From Niebla homalea (Eukaryota > Ascomycota > Lecanoromycetes > Lecanorales > Ramalinaceae), in the NCBI GenBank assembly GCA_019925105.1, contig JAHGAU010000044.1:62001-126000 (forward strand): a DNA stretch of 64,000 nt, read 5' to 3'. The position numbers and the translations under genes were made by a program. Shown here piece after piece: positions 24,673-36,329 of the stretch; the first letter of the stretch is position 1, and every line of letters starts with the position of its first letter. The notes beneath the pieces were generated by a model. The model did not search any database. It was not told where the DNA came from and saw only the letters and a program-made list of their open reading frames with translations.

Positions 24673-24688
24673 GGTTATAAGCCTGGCC
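24673..24688 (+). other. Primer-binding site, half initiator-Met tRNA
   Basis: GGTTATAAGCCTGGCC follows the 5' LTR without a gap. Allowing RIP, GGTTATGAGCC is the complement of the initiator-Met tRNA anticodon arm (GGCUCAUAACC). This matches the known Drosophila copia mechanism, in which an internal cut of the initiator tRNA supplies the primer. The same site follows the A2 LTR at 38182. Confidence 0.7.
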
Positions 24689-26329
24689 TCGCGATAGCAA
24701 TGCCCTATAGGGATACCTTTTCCTTATTCAATTTTATAACTATAATATAGAGATCTTACCATATAAAATATACTTAAAAGATAGAAATATTCTACTTAAG
24801 AATATTATTAAATTACGATCTTTAAGCTATAAAGTTAATTAATAACTTAATAATTTAAAATTCTATAAAAACAAAATGCCTTAACCTTATTATTACCGAG
24901 ATATACGTATTTATTGATTAAAAGTATAAATACTTATTTCTTAATTTTATAAGTTAATTATACGCCGGTATTTATACGCCAAAAACCGGCTATATATAAA
25001 GGCTTTAGCTCTATAATATAAAACGTTAAGCGGAGCCTTAATAAGGAAATTTTAACCTTAATTAAATTCTTTAAAGTTTAAACCCTTAAAAATTTCACAA
25101 TTATAATAAGAAATCTTTACCCGATTTAAACTCTTTTTATAACTTAAAAAATCTTTAACCTTATTCCGCCGCTAAAATTACTTAATAGGACTTTTTATAA
25201 GGATTACGGAACGTTATAGAGTTAAAAAACTTTAAACTTTTACTTTTTATAATAAAAAATCTTATCTTTAAGATAAATTTTTATTTTTAAGATAATAACT
25301 TTAATTATATAATAAAAATATAATTTGGTTTTACCCTTAAAATTACTTAATTAAGATTATTTTTAAGGATTAAATCCAAAGAGAAGGAAGTCTATTTACT
25401 TAAACCGAGATTCTACGTTTTAAAAAAAGAAAACTAAGAATTAGCCATTAAATCCTTTATATCTTAATTAGCCCGGAAGGTTCTTTAATTTAATTAACGC
25501 CTAGAAGATTAAGGGTAAAATAATTATAAGTGGAGATTATAACTCTTAAAGTAAGGAGTAGTAATTAAATATAGAAATTAACTCTCCGTATTATATTAAG
25601 TATAAGGGGGGTAAGCAATTTTAAAAAAATATAAAAATAATTTAAATATCCGTAAAGTTTTAATTTATTATTAATTAAAATAAATTAAACTTTATTCGGA
25701 ATTTAAGCTTTATTATTAAGACCCTTAAGTATATTATTATTCTATTTTATTAATACGGAAATCCTTTTATTGTTTTTTACCGTTAAGTTAAAAGTAAATT
25801 CTTCCGTTTTTATTTAAAAAACCTTTAGAAAAAAAACTGAAGGATTACTTAGGAGGTAATTAAAAACGTAAATAAGGAATATTTACCTTTATTTATGCTG
25901 AAGTCTTATAATAGTTTTAACTTAAAGGTATTTAAAGAACCTTTAATATTATTGTTTAACGAGTTAATCTTTAAGTTCCGTTTAAGGGTAAAAGGTTAAA
26001 TCCCGTTATTTAATACGGAATATCTTTTATTTTTAAATAATTTATTAATTAAGTATTAATTAGAATTTAAATTATTAAAGTCAGAAAACCCATCGGACTT
26101 CTTATTTAATCCCAGTTTTAAGTCTAAATTTAATTAAATAATTAATATTTCTTTACGCGTAAGTATTAATTTAAAAACCTTAAATTCCTATTTTTTTTAT
26201 TAAAGATAACCTTTAAAATTAAAGATTCCGTTTCCGGAAGTTTCTCCCTTAATATAATTCCGTTATTAATTAAGTAATATTAATAAATATTATAATACCG
26301 GTAAGTTAAAAATTAATTAATCCTTAATA

Positions 26330-26960
26330 ATTTTTATAAGCCTATAACTATTAGGGATAAACTTAGGGCTATTATAATTATTAAAACTCGCTATAAGGAT
26401 AATATATGCTACCTTATAGATAAATTGGATATAACCGAAGAAATCTGGACTACTCTTATTACTTATTTTAAACCTTAAGGTTTAAACTTATATATTAAGC
26501 TAACCCGGGAGTTTAAAATAATAAAAAAAGGTTTAAATAAAACGGTTAATTAATTTATCCGTAAATTCCGTAAGTATATTGCTAAAATATTGGTTATCGA
26601 TAAGTTATATAAAGTCTTTAACTTAATAATTATTTAATTTTTCTTATTTAATTTTAATAACGGTTAATAATATTTTTATATTAATTTGGCCTAAAATTAA
26701 ATTATCCTAAGCCAAAATTTTTTCAGTTTTAATGAAGTTATACTAAAAGCTATTAACAAAAAACTATAAATTAATATAGCTTACGTTAATACCACTTTAT
26801 AATCTTATTTAATAGCTTTAAAGGTTAATAATAAGCAGTCCTTTATTAAATATAATAACTAAAAGTATAACTATTATACCGTAAAAAGCCATAATAATAG
26901 GTACCCGGAAAACAACTATTAAATCCTTTACCTTAAGAAAAGGATTAAGACGTTATACTG
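26330..26960 (+). pseudogene. Copia A1 gag domain and zinc-knuckle region, broken
   Basis: The plus strand reads EEIWTTLITYFKP, then after a stop LYIKLTREF, and later FIRKFRKYIAKILVIDKLYK. This is the pattern of the gag domain of fungal and plant Copia elements (UBN2-type: W-x-x-L...F-x-P...L...F). A region resembling a CCHC knuckle follows at about 26870-26950 but key Cys codons are not all readable. Gag forms the virus-like particle and packages element RNA. The preceding 1.6 kb (24689-26330) has no recognised motif and may be leader plus gag N-terminus. Confidence 0.75.
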
Positions 26961-27089
26961 GGGGTCGAAGAAATTAAAGATTAAGGAAGTTATTACTATT
27001 ATAATACCGGTAAATCTATTAATTTTAGGGGAGGTTTATAATATAATAAATGTAAACGTTAAGCCTAGATATATAATAATATCCGTTAA

Positions 27090-28080
27090 CTTAATTAATT
27101 TATAAAAATTAATAATCCTAAATAACGGTTATAATAAATACCTTTTTTATTAAAAAGAATTCTTTGGTAATAATTTCCGGCCTTATTAAATAATATCCTT
27201 CAGGTTAAGTTTAATATAAATTAACTATATTGGCGGTATTAATACCGCTTAAGTAACCTATAATATTAACGGGAAAAAGGTAATAATTAAGTTTTTAAAC
27301 TTTATTTACTCCTTTAATAATAAAGTAAACCTTTTTTCGGAAACTTAATTTTTAAATAATAAAGCTGAAATAATGATTTCCCGGGTTAAACGGATAATAA
27401 TTAAAGGACTTAATAAATTTATATATTCCCGGTAAAAATAACTTTTTATATTAAATTTTTAAATATTATTTTAATTAATAATAACGGTATTTAACGTATT
27501 AAATAATATATTAACTTAATATATAAAAATAAGGTATTTTAACCCTTAATTTATCGTTAAATTAATTATAATATTAATAAAAATATCCTTTAAGCGTAAA
27601 TAAAAGGAACAAAAAAAGCCCTTAAAGGAGGTAATATATATATATTATATTTTTAATAAAATAACCTTTTGGTTTTATAAGGGACATTTTAAGTTAAAAA
27701 TTATTTTATTAAAGCTTATTTACTTAGACGTTACGGAGCTTATTAAGCCGGTAAGCTTTAATATAATTAAATATTTTATTACTTTCTGGGATAACTTTAT
27801 TTATATATTAAAAATCTACCCGGTAATTTATAAATTAAATATAACCTATAAATTTAAATAGTTTTAAGTTAAATATAAAATTATTAACTGGAAAATTAGG
27901 CGTTTACGGGTAGATAACAGGGATAAATATATATCGAAGGACTTTTAAGATTACCTTAAAAATTATAATATTATTTATAAATTAACGGTATAAAGTAACC
28001 TTAAATAAAACCCCGTAAGTAAAAGATTAAATTAAAAAATTAAAAAATAGACCCGTATAATAATTTATAATATAAGTTTA
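27090..28080 (+). pseudogene. Copia A1 protease and integrase, broken
   Basis: The aspartic protease active site reads ILNNGYNKYL at about 27112-27141, where the family has I-L-D-S-G-C-S: both D and S codons show G-to-A change (27121-27126). The integrase core follows at about 27640-28060. Recognisable blocks are KPVSFNIIKYFITFWDNF (family: P-x-G-F-x-x-x-x-Y-F-V-x-F-x-D-D-F) and RRLRVDNRDKYISKDF (family: I-R-T-D-N-G-G-E-Y-x-S-K-x-F), so the D-D-E catalytic frame is largely visible though altered. Integrase inserts the DNA copy and here made 5-bp duplications. Confidence 0.85.
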
Positions 28081-28879
28081 CTTAAAAATTTATAGCCGGA
28101 AATCGTTATAATTATTAATTACCTTATTATAAAGGAATTTACGTTTAACTTAAAAGGGAAAATTACCCTATATTAAGTATAATATAATTAAAAACCGGAT
28201 TTATTATACTTATAAGTAATTAAGTTATTAATATAGGTTAAGATTATAAAGTACCGGACCTCCTTAAATAAAAAGGCCAATTTATTTATTCTATTGGGCT
28301 ACGATAATAAGATTATTAAAATATACCGGGTTTTCGATCCTTAAGTATGAACTTTTAATAAAAAGGTAAAACGATTTTATAATATTTATATTAAAGAACG
28401 GAAGATTACTCCGCTAAATAACTCCGATAAAAATATTTTAACGGAGAAAATTTAACGTTTAAAAAAGGATATATAGCTTTAATAAGTCCCTACTTTAAAG
28501 GAGAATTACGAAAATTAAATCTATAATAACGCCTATATTAATAATATCTTAAATAATATACTTATGGATAATATAACCCCGGTTAAGGAATAAGGAAATC
28601 ATCCTTAAACTTAATATAATTAAAATAAGTAATAATTCAATAGATTACGGGAGGAAATTAAAATTATTTTCTAAAATAACCTTAAGCTTAAAATCCTTAA
28701 GTATTTAAAGCTTTAAAATATATCCTTAAATTTATTATTTATCTTTATTAATATAATTATCTTAAATAAAAAAAAAGGATATTTATTATTTAACGTTAAT
28801 ATTATTTAAGAATAAGCCGGAATTATTTAAGTTAAAAATTTATTAAAAAGCTATAAAAAATGTTTATTATAAAATAAAT

Positions 28880-29450
28880 TAATAATTAACGGAAAAAGAT
28901 AAATATGGCTTTTATATTAAAAATAGCATTTAAATACTCATACTTAAATATATAATATCCTTAAGTATAATTATTTTAAAAAGACAATAAGTTTATACTC
29001 TTAAAAAAGGCGTTAACGGTTTAATTATTCAGTATAAAACCTATTAAATAATCCGCGGTTATAAATAATAGGAAAATATCGATTATAATAAAACCTTCGT
29101 TTTTATAATTAAACTTATAAATTATAAAATGCTTTTTATATTAGTAACGGTTAACGATTAAAACTTAGAGTAAATAAACGTAAAAACGGCCTTTCTTTAT
29201 AATTTAATTAAGGAAAAAGTCTATATAAAGTAACCCTATAATTAAGAGAAAAGTACCGATATATACTATAAATTTAATAAGGTTTTTTACGGACTAAAAT
29301 AATCCTTTTAATTATAATATTATTACTTTTTTACCTTTATAAAGAAATAAAGGTTTAAGTTAATATTTACGGATTATTATATATTTATATACTTTAAAAA
29401 TAAGACAATTATAGCTTTTTACGTAAATAATATCTTAATTATTAACTTAT
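28880..29450 (+). pseudogene. Copia A1 reverse transcriptase, broken
   Basis: Readable blocks in order: YKTYWVIRGYKQ (family Y-K-A-R-W-V-x-R-G), DYNKTFVFIIKL, NVKTAFLYNLIKEKVYIKQ (family D-V-K-T-A-F-L-x-G-x-L-x-E-x-V-Y), FYGLK plus stop at about 29285-29301 (family Y-G-L-K-Q-S), and YVNNILII at 29420-29443 (family Y-V-D-D-I). The catalytic Asp pair is Asn-Asn by RIP. Order and spacing are those of Ty1/Copia. Confidence 0.9.
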
Positions 29451-29899
29451 TTAAGGAAGGTATTATAATTTTAAAAAAAATACTTAATAATTAATTCTAT
29501 ATATTTAATTTAAAGTTAATTTATTATTATTTAAGTATAATTATTATAAAAAACCGTTAAAATAAAACGCTTTAACTTAATTAAAAGGCTTATATAAAAA
29601 GACTTATTAAGGATTATAAATAATAAAATATTATTTTTATATATATCCTTATAAAGTTAAAGTATAAGCCAGAACTTATACTTAAAGGCTATAAAGCCGA
29701 CTTAATTTTCCAGAAGAAATATTAATTGGTTATAAGCTTTTTAACATATATTATACTTAAAATTTATTTAAATATCGTTTATTTTATCTTAATAATTAAC
29801 CGATATACCTTAAATTCTATTAAATATTATTAAAAATTAATAAAAAGAATTTTACGTTATCTCCGTATTATTATTATTTTCTAATTAATATACCGGGGT

Positions 29900-30400
29900 A
29901 AATTAAAAGCTTTTAATGGCTATACCGATTCTAACTTTACCGTAAATTTAACCCGGAGGTTTATTACGGGCTATATATTTAATATCGGAAGTATTGTAAT
30001 TAATTAATAATTTAAACGTTAAGTTACGGTTATCCTCTTTATTTATAAAGCGGAATATATAGGATAAATATAAGTAATTAAAGAGGTTTTATAGCTTAAA
30101 TAACTTTTAAGTAAAATTAAACCGTATTAAATTAAGAACTTCCCCGTTATTATTATTTATGGAGATAATTAAGGCGTTATAGCTTTCATTAAAAATCTTA
30201 TATTTTATATCCGGATTAAGTATATAAGTATTTAATAATATTGATTTCAGGAAGTTATAAGAAATAACCGGGTAAATTTAGAATATATCCCAACGTACGA
30301 ATATGTCGTTAACGGTTTAATAAAGCCTTTATTATATTAGCCCTTTAAGGGGTTCCATAAGGCACTTAACCTTAAAGTACCCCCGGAACGTCCTTATATC
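29900..30400 (+). pseudogene. Copia A1 RNase H and pol C-terminus, broken
   Basis: Near 30211 the frame reads RIKYISI followed by stops (family R-T-K-H-I-D-I-x-Y-H), and at about 30311-30375 it reads NGLIKPLLY, stop, PFKGFHKALNLK (family A-D-G-L-T-K-x-L...F...L-N-L). These are the standard end of a Copia polyprotein, so coding should end near 30400. The remaining 570 bp before the LTR are untranslated. Confidence 0.8.
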
Positions 30401-30545
30401 GATTAAAGCCTCGTTAATAATATTAATAGCCTTATAGCTTTATCTTTAAGCCACTTAAGGTAAACTTTAAGCTATTTATAAGGAAAGCTCCTAATTACTT
30501 ATAAAGAAGTTATTATTAGTCTTAAGGAACCTGAGAATACGTTTT

Positions 30546-30650
30546 AATATAAATTTAGTATATAAGGTAAGAAGGTTGAAAAAATATTTTAAAAGGGGGT
30601 AAATCACAAAAAACGATATTTACCCCGGAGTATACCCGGACGAAATCACA
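30546..30650 (+). repeat. Segment shared between Copia A and Gypsy G2
   Basis: About 105 bp of the Copia A 3' untranslated region match, nearly base for base apart from transitions, the complement of 51456-51562 in the minus-strand Gypsy element. Shared blocks include ATATTTTAAAAG, GGTAAATCRCAAAAAACGAT and CCCGGACGAAATC. In both elements the segment is in sense orientation and upstream of the 3' LTR. The start of it is also present in Copia A2 (about 50093-50120), where Copia C cut it. Confidence 0.85.
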
Positions 30651-30960
30651 TACCCCGGAAGGTTATTAAAAGATGATTTAAAATACAAAAGAGCTTACCG
30701 TCGTTACGCCGGCTTTATAACTTAAGGGAATAAATAATATATATTTAAGGCTATAAGTACAATCTTCCAAAATATTTTACCGTAAAAGGATTACCGTTAT
30801 AATATAGGGAAGTAAAAGATTACCGTTATAAAAAAGCTTTAATAGCTTGTAGAAAATATTACTTAAATAGGGTATATATTATATAAAGATTAAAGCTAAA
30901 AAACAATAATAAAATATAATATTATAAATGGATAATTATATAGGTAATATATACCAAAGC

Positions 30961-30971
30961 TCGAAGGGGAG
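30961..30971 (+). other. Copia A1 polypurine tract
   Basis: CGAAGGGGAG immediately precedes the 3' LTR. A purine run here primes plus-strand DNA synthesis in LTR retrotransposons. The Copia B elements have the mirror-image CTCCCC next to their left LTRs, consistent with opposite orientation. Confidence 0.8.
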
Positions 30972-31123
30972 TATTAAAAGTACTTATATTAATTACCCGG
31001 TACTCGGGTAGATTAAATATGATCCGAAGCTAGACCTAATTAGGGTAGCCGGGATTCAGGAATACTTAGTCGCACTTCTGTACATAAAGAATAATGAAGC
31101 AACTTACACCTCACATTTCAAGA
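30972..31123 (+). repeat. Copia A1, 3' LTR (152 bp)
   Basis: Starts TATTAAAAG (RIPped from TGTTAAAAG) and ends CACATTTCAAGA, with the duplication CTCTG next at 31124-31128. The outer end is GA instead of the usual CA; the empty site in Copia B2 shows that GA belongs to the element. Its right half is less mutated than that of the 5' LTR. Confidence 0.95.
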
Positions 31124-31302
31124 CTCTGTTCGTAGCCGTAATGTTATATGCCTGGCCAGGTCGATTTTTAATAATATAGCCTGCGCGTAAGTATTATTTA
31201 CGGGTGCATCTTGTATTATAAGTTTATTACCGTTTATGGGTTAATTTAAACATTAAGAAGACGTTATTTAAGTACTTAAACGTATAGTCCGGGCTTATAA
31301 CC
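31124..31302 (-). mobile_element. Copia B1, segment 3 (leader)
   Basis: Resumes Copia B1 after the Copia A1 insertion and matches 44272-44450 of the uninterrupted Copia B2. It contains the leader between 5' LTR and gag. The last 14 bases, CCGGGCTTATAACC (31289-31302), are on the minus strand GGTTATAAGCCCGG, the same half initiator-Met tRNA primer site as in Copia A. Confidence 0.9.
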
Positions 31303-31464
31303 TATTAAAATTAAAAGGTATAAGTTACTTAATTATTATTATATATAAAGTAAGACTATATATAAGGCCATATACCGCTATCCCACTTGGGTTTAGCACG
31401 TCCGCCTTATCTAATCTGATCCGCGTCACGGGATCTCCCAAGTGGCGATCCTGCATTTTCAACA
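31303..31464 (-). repeat. Copia B1, 5' LTR (162 bp)
   Basis: Starts TATTAAAATT (RIPped TGTTGAAATT) and ends TTTTCAACA, followed by the duplication AATAA (31465-31469). The outer half (about 31370-31464) has near-normal composition with GGATCTCCCAAGTGGCGATC intact, while the inner half is RIP-mutated. The B1 parts outside the nested insertions add up to about 6.05 kb, agreeing with 6.07 kb for B2. Confidence 0.95.
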
Positions 31465-32025
31465 AATAAATATCGTTAATAAAGGTCTTTATTTAAACTT
31501 TTTATTTTAATGTTATTAGCTTTTTAATTAACGGATTATTAAAAAAAAGGAACAAAACCGGAAAAATAAATAATCCTTAAAATATTTCGGTTATATTCAA
31601 CTTAATTGGGCCTATTTCTTAACCTAGGTCAATTAATATTATTTAATTACTGAAAAAGCTTTTTATTTAATTTATAAAAAGAACGCTATCTTTTTATTCT
31701 GTAAATTATAAAATAATCTTCAATAATTTACTTTAAGGAAAACTTTAATAACGTTTAAGGAAAAAAGAGTTATTACGTATATTTTCTTATAACTTTATAC
31801 CGTATATATACCGTTAATTAGACTTTTTAATGCCGTTTGTATTAATTTCTTTCTCCTTATACCTAATTATTAATTAAAGAATAGCTAATTGTTTTCTATA
31901 TAATTATTAAGGATTTTTACGATTATTATTTTTAAGGTTTTCTTTAACGTATAAAGTAATATAATTGGTTTATAAGCTTTTATTTTTAAGTAATTTAATT
32001 TAATTAATTTCTTAAAGATAATTGT
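31465..32025 (-). mobile_element. Host LINE, segment 4 (reverse transcriptase region)
   Basis: Resumes the host LINE and matches 6958-7510 of LINE1. The catalytic block of the reverse transcriptase is at 31472-31483 and reads F-I-N-D on the minus strand, keeping one Asp. Copia B1 therefore landed 7 bp from the catalytic codons. It is cut at 32025 by Gypsy G1; the 5' 3.4 kb of this LINE is not in the window. Confidence 0.85.
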
Positions 32026-32241
32026 TATTAGGGTTCAGGGTTATTAGTAGCTTAGGAAAAGGCCCTACCGGGCCTACCCCGAGCTTGGCCCGGGGTTAGT
32101 CCGGTACCCAGGAGTGTTACCGATTGGGTATATTAGGGCCTTCGGCAACTTTACTCTTATACCTCTATACTTTAGTATCTTTAGTTATACGTAATATACC
32201 CTTGGCTTTTTAATTATCTTAAAAAGGCTTATACTTTAATA
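32026..32241 (+). repeat. Gypsy G1, 5' LTR (216 bp)
   Basis: Starts TATTAGGGTTCAGGG (RIPped from TGTCAGGGTTCAGGG as at the G2 right LTR) and ends ACTTTAATA. The GC-rich middle, with GGCCCTACCGGGCC and CCCGAGCTTGGCCCGGGG, matches the G2 left LTR in reverse complement. The probable duplication is ATTGT at 32021-32025, whose partner would lie beyond the window. The TTAGGG-like start is LTR sequence, not a telomere repeat. Confidence 0.85.
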
Positions 32242-35179
32242 TTATATTAAAGTTAACCTATTTACGTTTTCGTAAAAAGTAATAAAGTAAAATAAAGGCT
32301 TTTATTAATAATACTTATTAATAGCGGACGGTAAGCCGATAGTTATTAATAATATTAAATAGGCGGTAATTACGGTTAAAACGTACGGCGATCAGCATCT
32401 GGACGGGCTATAGGAAAACGTTAATAATTAGGACGGGAGGTTACGATAGTTTTAAACAGGTAAATACTGATTTTATTAAGCTATAGGTATAAACAATTAA
32501 TGATATAACGATTTAAAGGCTATAAATAAAGTAAACTTTAAAAATGTTATAAATCTAATGAAGAATAAGCTTATAAAAGCCTATAAAACTTTTATTTATT
32601 ATTTACCTTTTTACTTCCTAGAACCTTTAACTAAGATATTTAATTTTATATTTACTTTATAATATAGGGTATTAATACCCGAAATAAAAAATACTTTAAG
32701 GAGTACTTTATAATATAAGGGAATAATATTAAACCCTATTATTATATAAATTTTATTGTTTTATCTTATAATATTACTTTTATAATATAAAATCCGCTTA
32801 ATAAAAGGGTTAAAAAACCCATTTTTTTCCTTCTTCTTAATCTTTGTTTTTACTAATCTTTATTTTTCCTTAACCTCAATTTATCTTTTATTTACTTTTT
32901 ATTTACCGAAAATATAAATAATTAACCTTAATAATCCTTTTTATTAAAGGTTTTTACGTTAAAATATAACTTATAAAGCGGTTCTTAAGGGGACCCCGAT
33001 TAATTAATATTATTTATTAAAGATAAAACCTTTTCCCGGTAAAGTAAAAAAATAAGGACCCAATAGATTATTTAATTATTACCTTAAAGGAATTAATTAA
33101 ACGTACTTTACATTTTATAAGAACTTACGCTTATTTTACCTTTTAATCCGTATTATTTAAGAAATCCAAGGAATTCTTAGAGTAATTAAACCTTTTACGT
33201 TAAGAACGTAACGTTAATATATAATATTATAAGGACGTAAACGATGAAATATAAATCTTTTAAATAGAATTAAACGATATTAAAAAGGATTTATAATTAA
33301 AGATAAATTAAATTACTTATTTATAATAATAAAATTATAAAGGTTCCTTTTTTCCGGAAGACTTAAACCGTTTTAAGGCATTAAAAACCCGTAACCGTAA
33401 ATTAAAAGGTTAAAACATAAACCTTATTATTAAACTTAAAAATGTTTAATAAAATAATTTAACTTTTTTATTTTATTAATTTATAATATCTTTTACTTTT
33501 TATAAGAAGTTTAAGTTAATTAAAATTAAGGATTTTAAATTTTTTATAAGGGAAGACCTTAATTAATATTATTTCTTTAAATACTGTATTATTATTAAGC
33601 TCCGGATAAACGAAAATTAATATCCGATTATATAAATTTAATATATCTTAATATTATTAAATTTTAAAAAGCCGTTAAATAATTAAAATCGGAATATACC
33701 GATAAGGTTTTTTTAAGTTTTTAAATTTTTAAGGAATCTTAAACTTTTTTTAACTGAATTTTTAAATATATTAATTAAAAAAAAGATTAAATTAATAATT
33801 TTTAAGCCTTAAAAATATTAAGTAAGGATAAATTTATAATATTTTATTTTAACTTTACTTATTTAGTTAAGGTTTCTTAAAAAAGGAACACAAAAATTAT
33901 AATTTATAAATTAATTACCCGACTCTTTAACCGGCTTTATAAGAACCTTTTTTAAGGAAGTTATAATTTAAATAACTTAAATAAAACCCAAGTATACCTC
34001 GAGAGAATAATCCGTTTTTAACGTTTAGAATATTACCGTTAATGAAATACCCTTAACCTGAATAAGACCCTTATTAAAGAAATTAAAAAGATTACGAGAA
34101 CCCGTATTATCTCTTTTAAACCCCCCGGCGGAATAGGAAATTTCGGAGGATCTAGATTTTGATAAATTATTCCCGTTATTATAAAGTTAGCTCCCCTTCC
34201 GGACGTTAAATACTTTACTTATTAAAAGAATTATTTCCAAGCCGATTACCTTAATTATTAACGTAATTAAAATAATACTTAAAAGCGTTCCGTTAAAGTT
34301 TATTATATTATTTTTACTTTAAATGAAAAATTTATCCGTAATTAAAACGACCGGATCTTTTATATTATTAAAGATACATTATTTAATAACTTAAATGGGT
34401 TATTAATAAAAGATTAAACTCTATAAAAGTTATTATAAAAAATAAAAATGCGTCTTACTTTTAAATTTCAATAATTAGGTATATTAATAATATTAAGAAC
34501 CTTTTTAACGTTTAAAATAATAAACCCTAAATTATTAACGGGTTTATAAATTACGGAAATTTTTTCTCCTTTTTAATTAATTTAAGCGTTATCGGTTATT
34601 ATTTTATTAATAAATGAATTATTTTATAAGTTTATATAATACTTTAAATTTCTTTTTTAACTTTCTTCCAACCTAAGTTTATTTAAGATTATAAAAGTAA
34701 ATATTTACGGCTTATTATTTATATAATTTATCCCCGGATAATTATAGAAGGTTATTTAAAAAATTAATTATTTATATGTATTATCCGGCTTAAAATATAC
34801 GATATAATCCTTAATAAACCCTAAATAAAACGGTATTACGTATTTATTTACCTTATAATTAATGAAATATTTTTTATATTAAATTAATATAATTATAAAA
34901 AAATTAATCATTAAAATATAAAATTTATTCCGGAATTTTTTCAGATTATAATTTTAACCTATTAAGCCTTAAACGTACTCTTAAAAGTAAAAGATTAAAG
35001 GTACTTAAGGCCCCATAAAAGGAATAAGAATTACCCTTTACGCCCCGGGAAAAAAAAAAAGAAAATATAAAGCGATTTTTCTTTTCCGGAATTTATTAAA
35101 GAAAAAAGGCTTTTCTTAATGAAAATTATTAACATAACGGCTTTCTATATTATTATAAGAACTTAAAAGGAAAAAAAGA

Positions 35180-36000
35180 TTAAAATTTTTTATAATTTTA
35201 TAACGGACTTAAATAATTACTTAAATTTCCTTAATAATACCTTAATTAATATTTTAATTATAATAATTTATAATCATAACTTTACGGAGGAAATAACCCT
35301 TAAAGATAAAATTATAATTAACCTCCCGGTTAAATATTATAATTTTAAGGATATTTTTAATTATATAATAATAAATAAATTACCCTTGTATTGGGATTAC
35401 GATTATAAGATTAATTTAACCTTCAAAGGGATTTTACTCCGGAATTATATTTATCCGTTATTAAGCTATAAACTTTAAAAATTAAAAATTAAAAGAATAT
35501 ATTATTAAAAACTTAAAAAAAGGGTTTATTAAGCTTAATAAAGCCCTTTATAAATCCTTTATCCTTTTTACTTTTAAGTCTAACGGTAACCTATAATTAT
35601 ACGCGGATTACTATAGTATTACCATTATTGTTAAGAGGAACTAATATTTTATTCCCTGATTAAAAAAATATTATGCTGAATTATTAGTTATAAGTAGATT
35701 ACCCGCTTAAATATTATTATAGCCTTTAATAAGCTCCGTATATACTTAAAGAATAAAAGCTTTATAATATTTATTATTTTATTAAACGTTTTTAAATATA
35801 AAGTTATGTTTTTCAACTTAATTAATAATTTTACCTTATATTAATAATATATAAATAAGGTTTTATTTAATTATTTAAACGTTTTTATTTAAGCTTATTT
35901 AAATAATATTATTATTTATAATATTATTAAAAAAGAATATACCCGCTATATACGAAAACGTTTATATAATGCCGGCCTATAAATAGATATCCGGAAATAT
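35180..36000 (+). pseudogene. Gypsy G1 reverse transcriptase, broken
   Basis: The plus strand reads NKLPLYWDYDYKINLTFKG at about 35370-35430 (family L-P-x-H-R-x-Y-D-H-K-I-x-L), then KKGFIKLNKA (family K-K-G-F-I-R-x-S), LYADYYSI (family C-V-D-Y-R) and, after several stops, AYLNNIIIY at 35893-35919 (family A-Y-L-D-D-I-L-I-Y). Both catalytic Asp are Asn (35902-35907). This identifies Ty3/Gypsy rather than Copia. Confidence 0.9.
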
Positions 36001-36329
36001 AAATTTGAAATATAATAAATTAAGTTTTTAAGTTTTATTTTTATTATTAACGGGTTAAAAATAAACCTTAATAAAGCAAATAAAATTAAAGTAAATTGGC
36101 TGGTCTTTATTAATTTTAAGGCCCTTTAAGGATTTATTGGTTTCTATAATTTTTATTAAAGATTTATCCTTTAATTCTTTAAAATAATAAAGCTTTTCTT
36201 AAAACTTATTACAAAGGAAACCTTATTCTTATAGTCCTTAAAATATTAAAAGGTTTATATTATATTTAAAGAAGCCCTTATTATAGCCCTTTTATTAACT
36301 TATTATAATCCCGATAAAAAAATAATCGT

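Larger units (their letters stand above)
24521..31123 (+). mobile_element. Complete Copia family A element (A1), 6.6 kb
   Basis: Ty1/Copia retrotransposon bounded by CTCTG at 24516-24520 and 31124-31128, with 152-bp LTRs at both ends. The order on the plus strand is LTR, tRNA primer-binding site, long leader or gag N-terminus, gag domain, zinc-knuckle region, protease, integrase, reverse transcriptase, RNase H, an unusual 3' segment shared with the Gypsy element, polypurine tract, LTR. RIP has put stops throughout. It is inserted in the leader of Copia B1, 179 bp from that element's LTR. Confidence 0.95.

Noticed and set aside
24673..24700. Possible tRNA gene (matches part of initiator-Met tRNA)
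   Set aside because: Only the complement of the anticodon half is present, directly after each Copia LTR. It is a primer-binding site.
32026..32045. TTAGGGTTCAGGG as a telomere-like repeat
   Set aside because: It is the start of the Gypsy LTR; the G2 LTRs have the same sequence in reverse complement and there is no tandem array.
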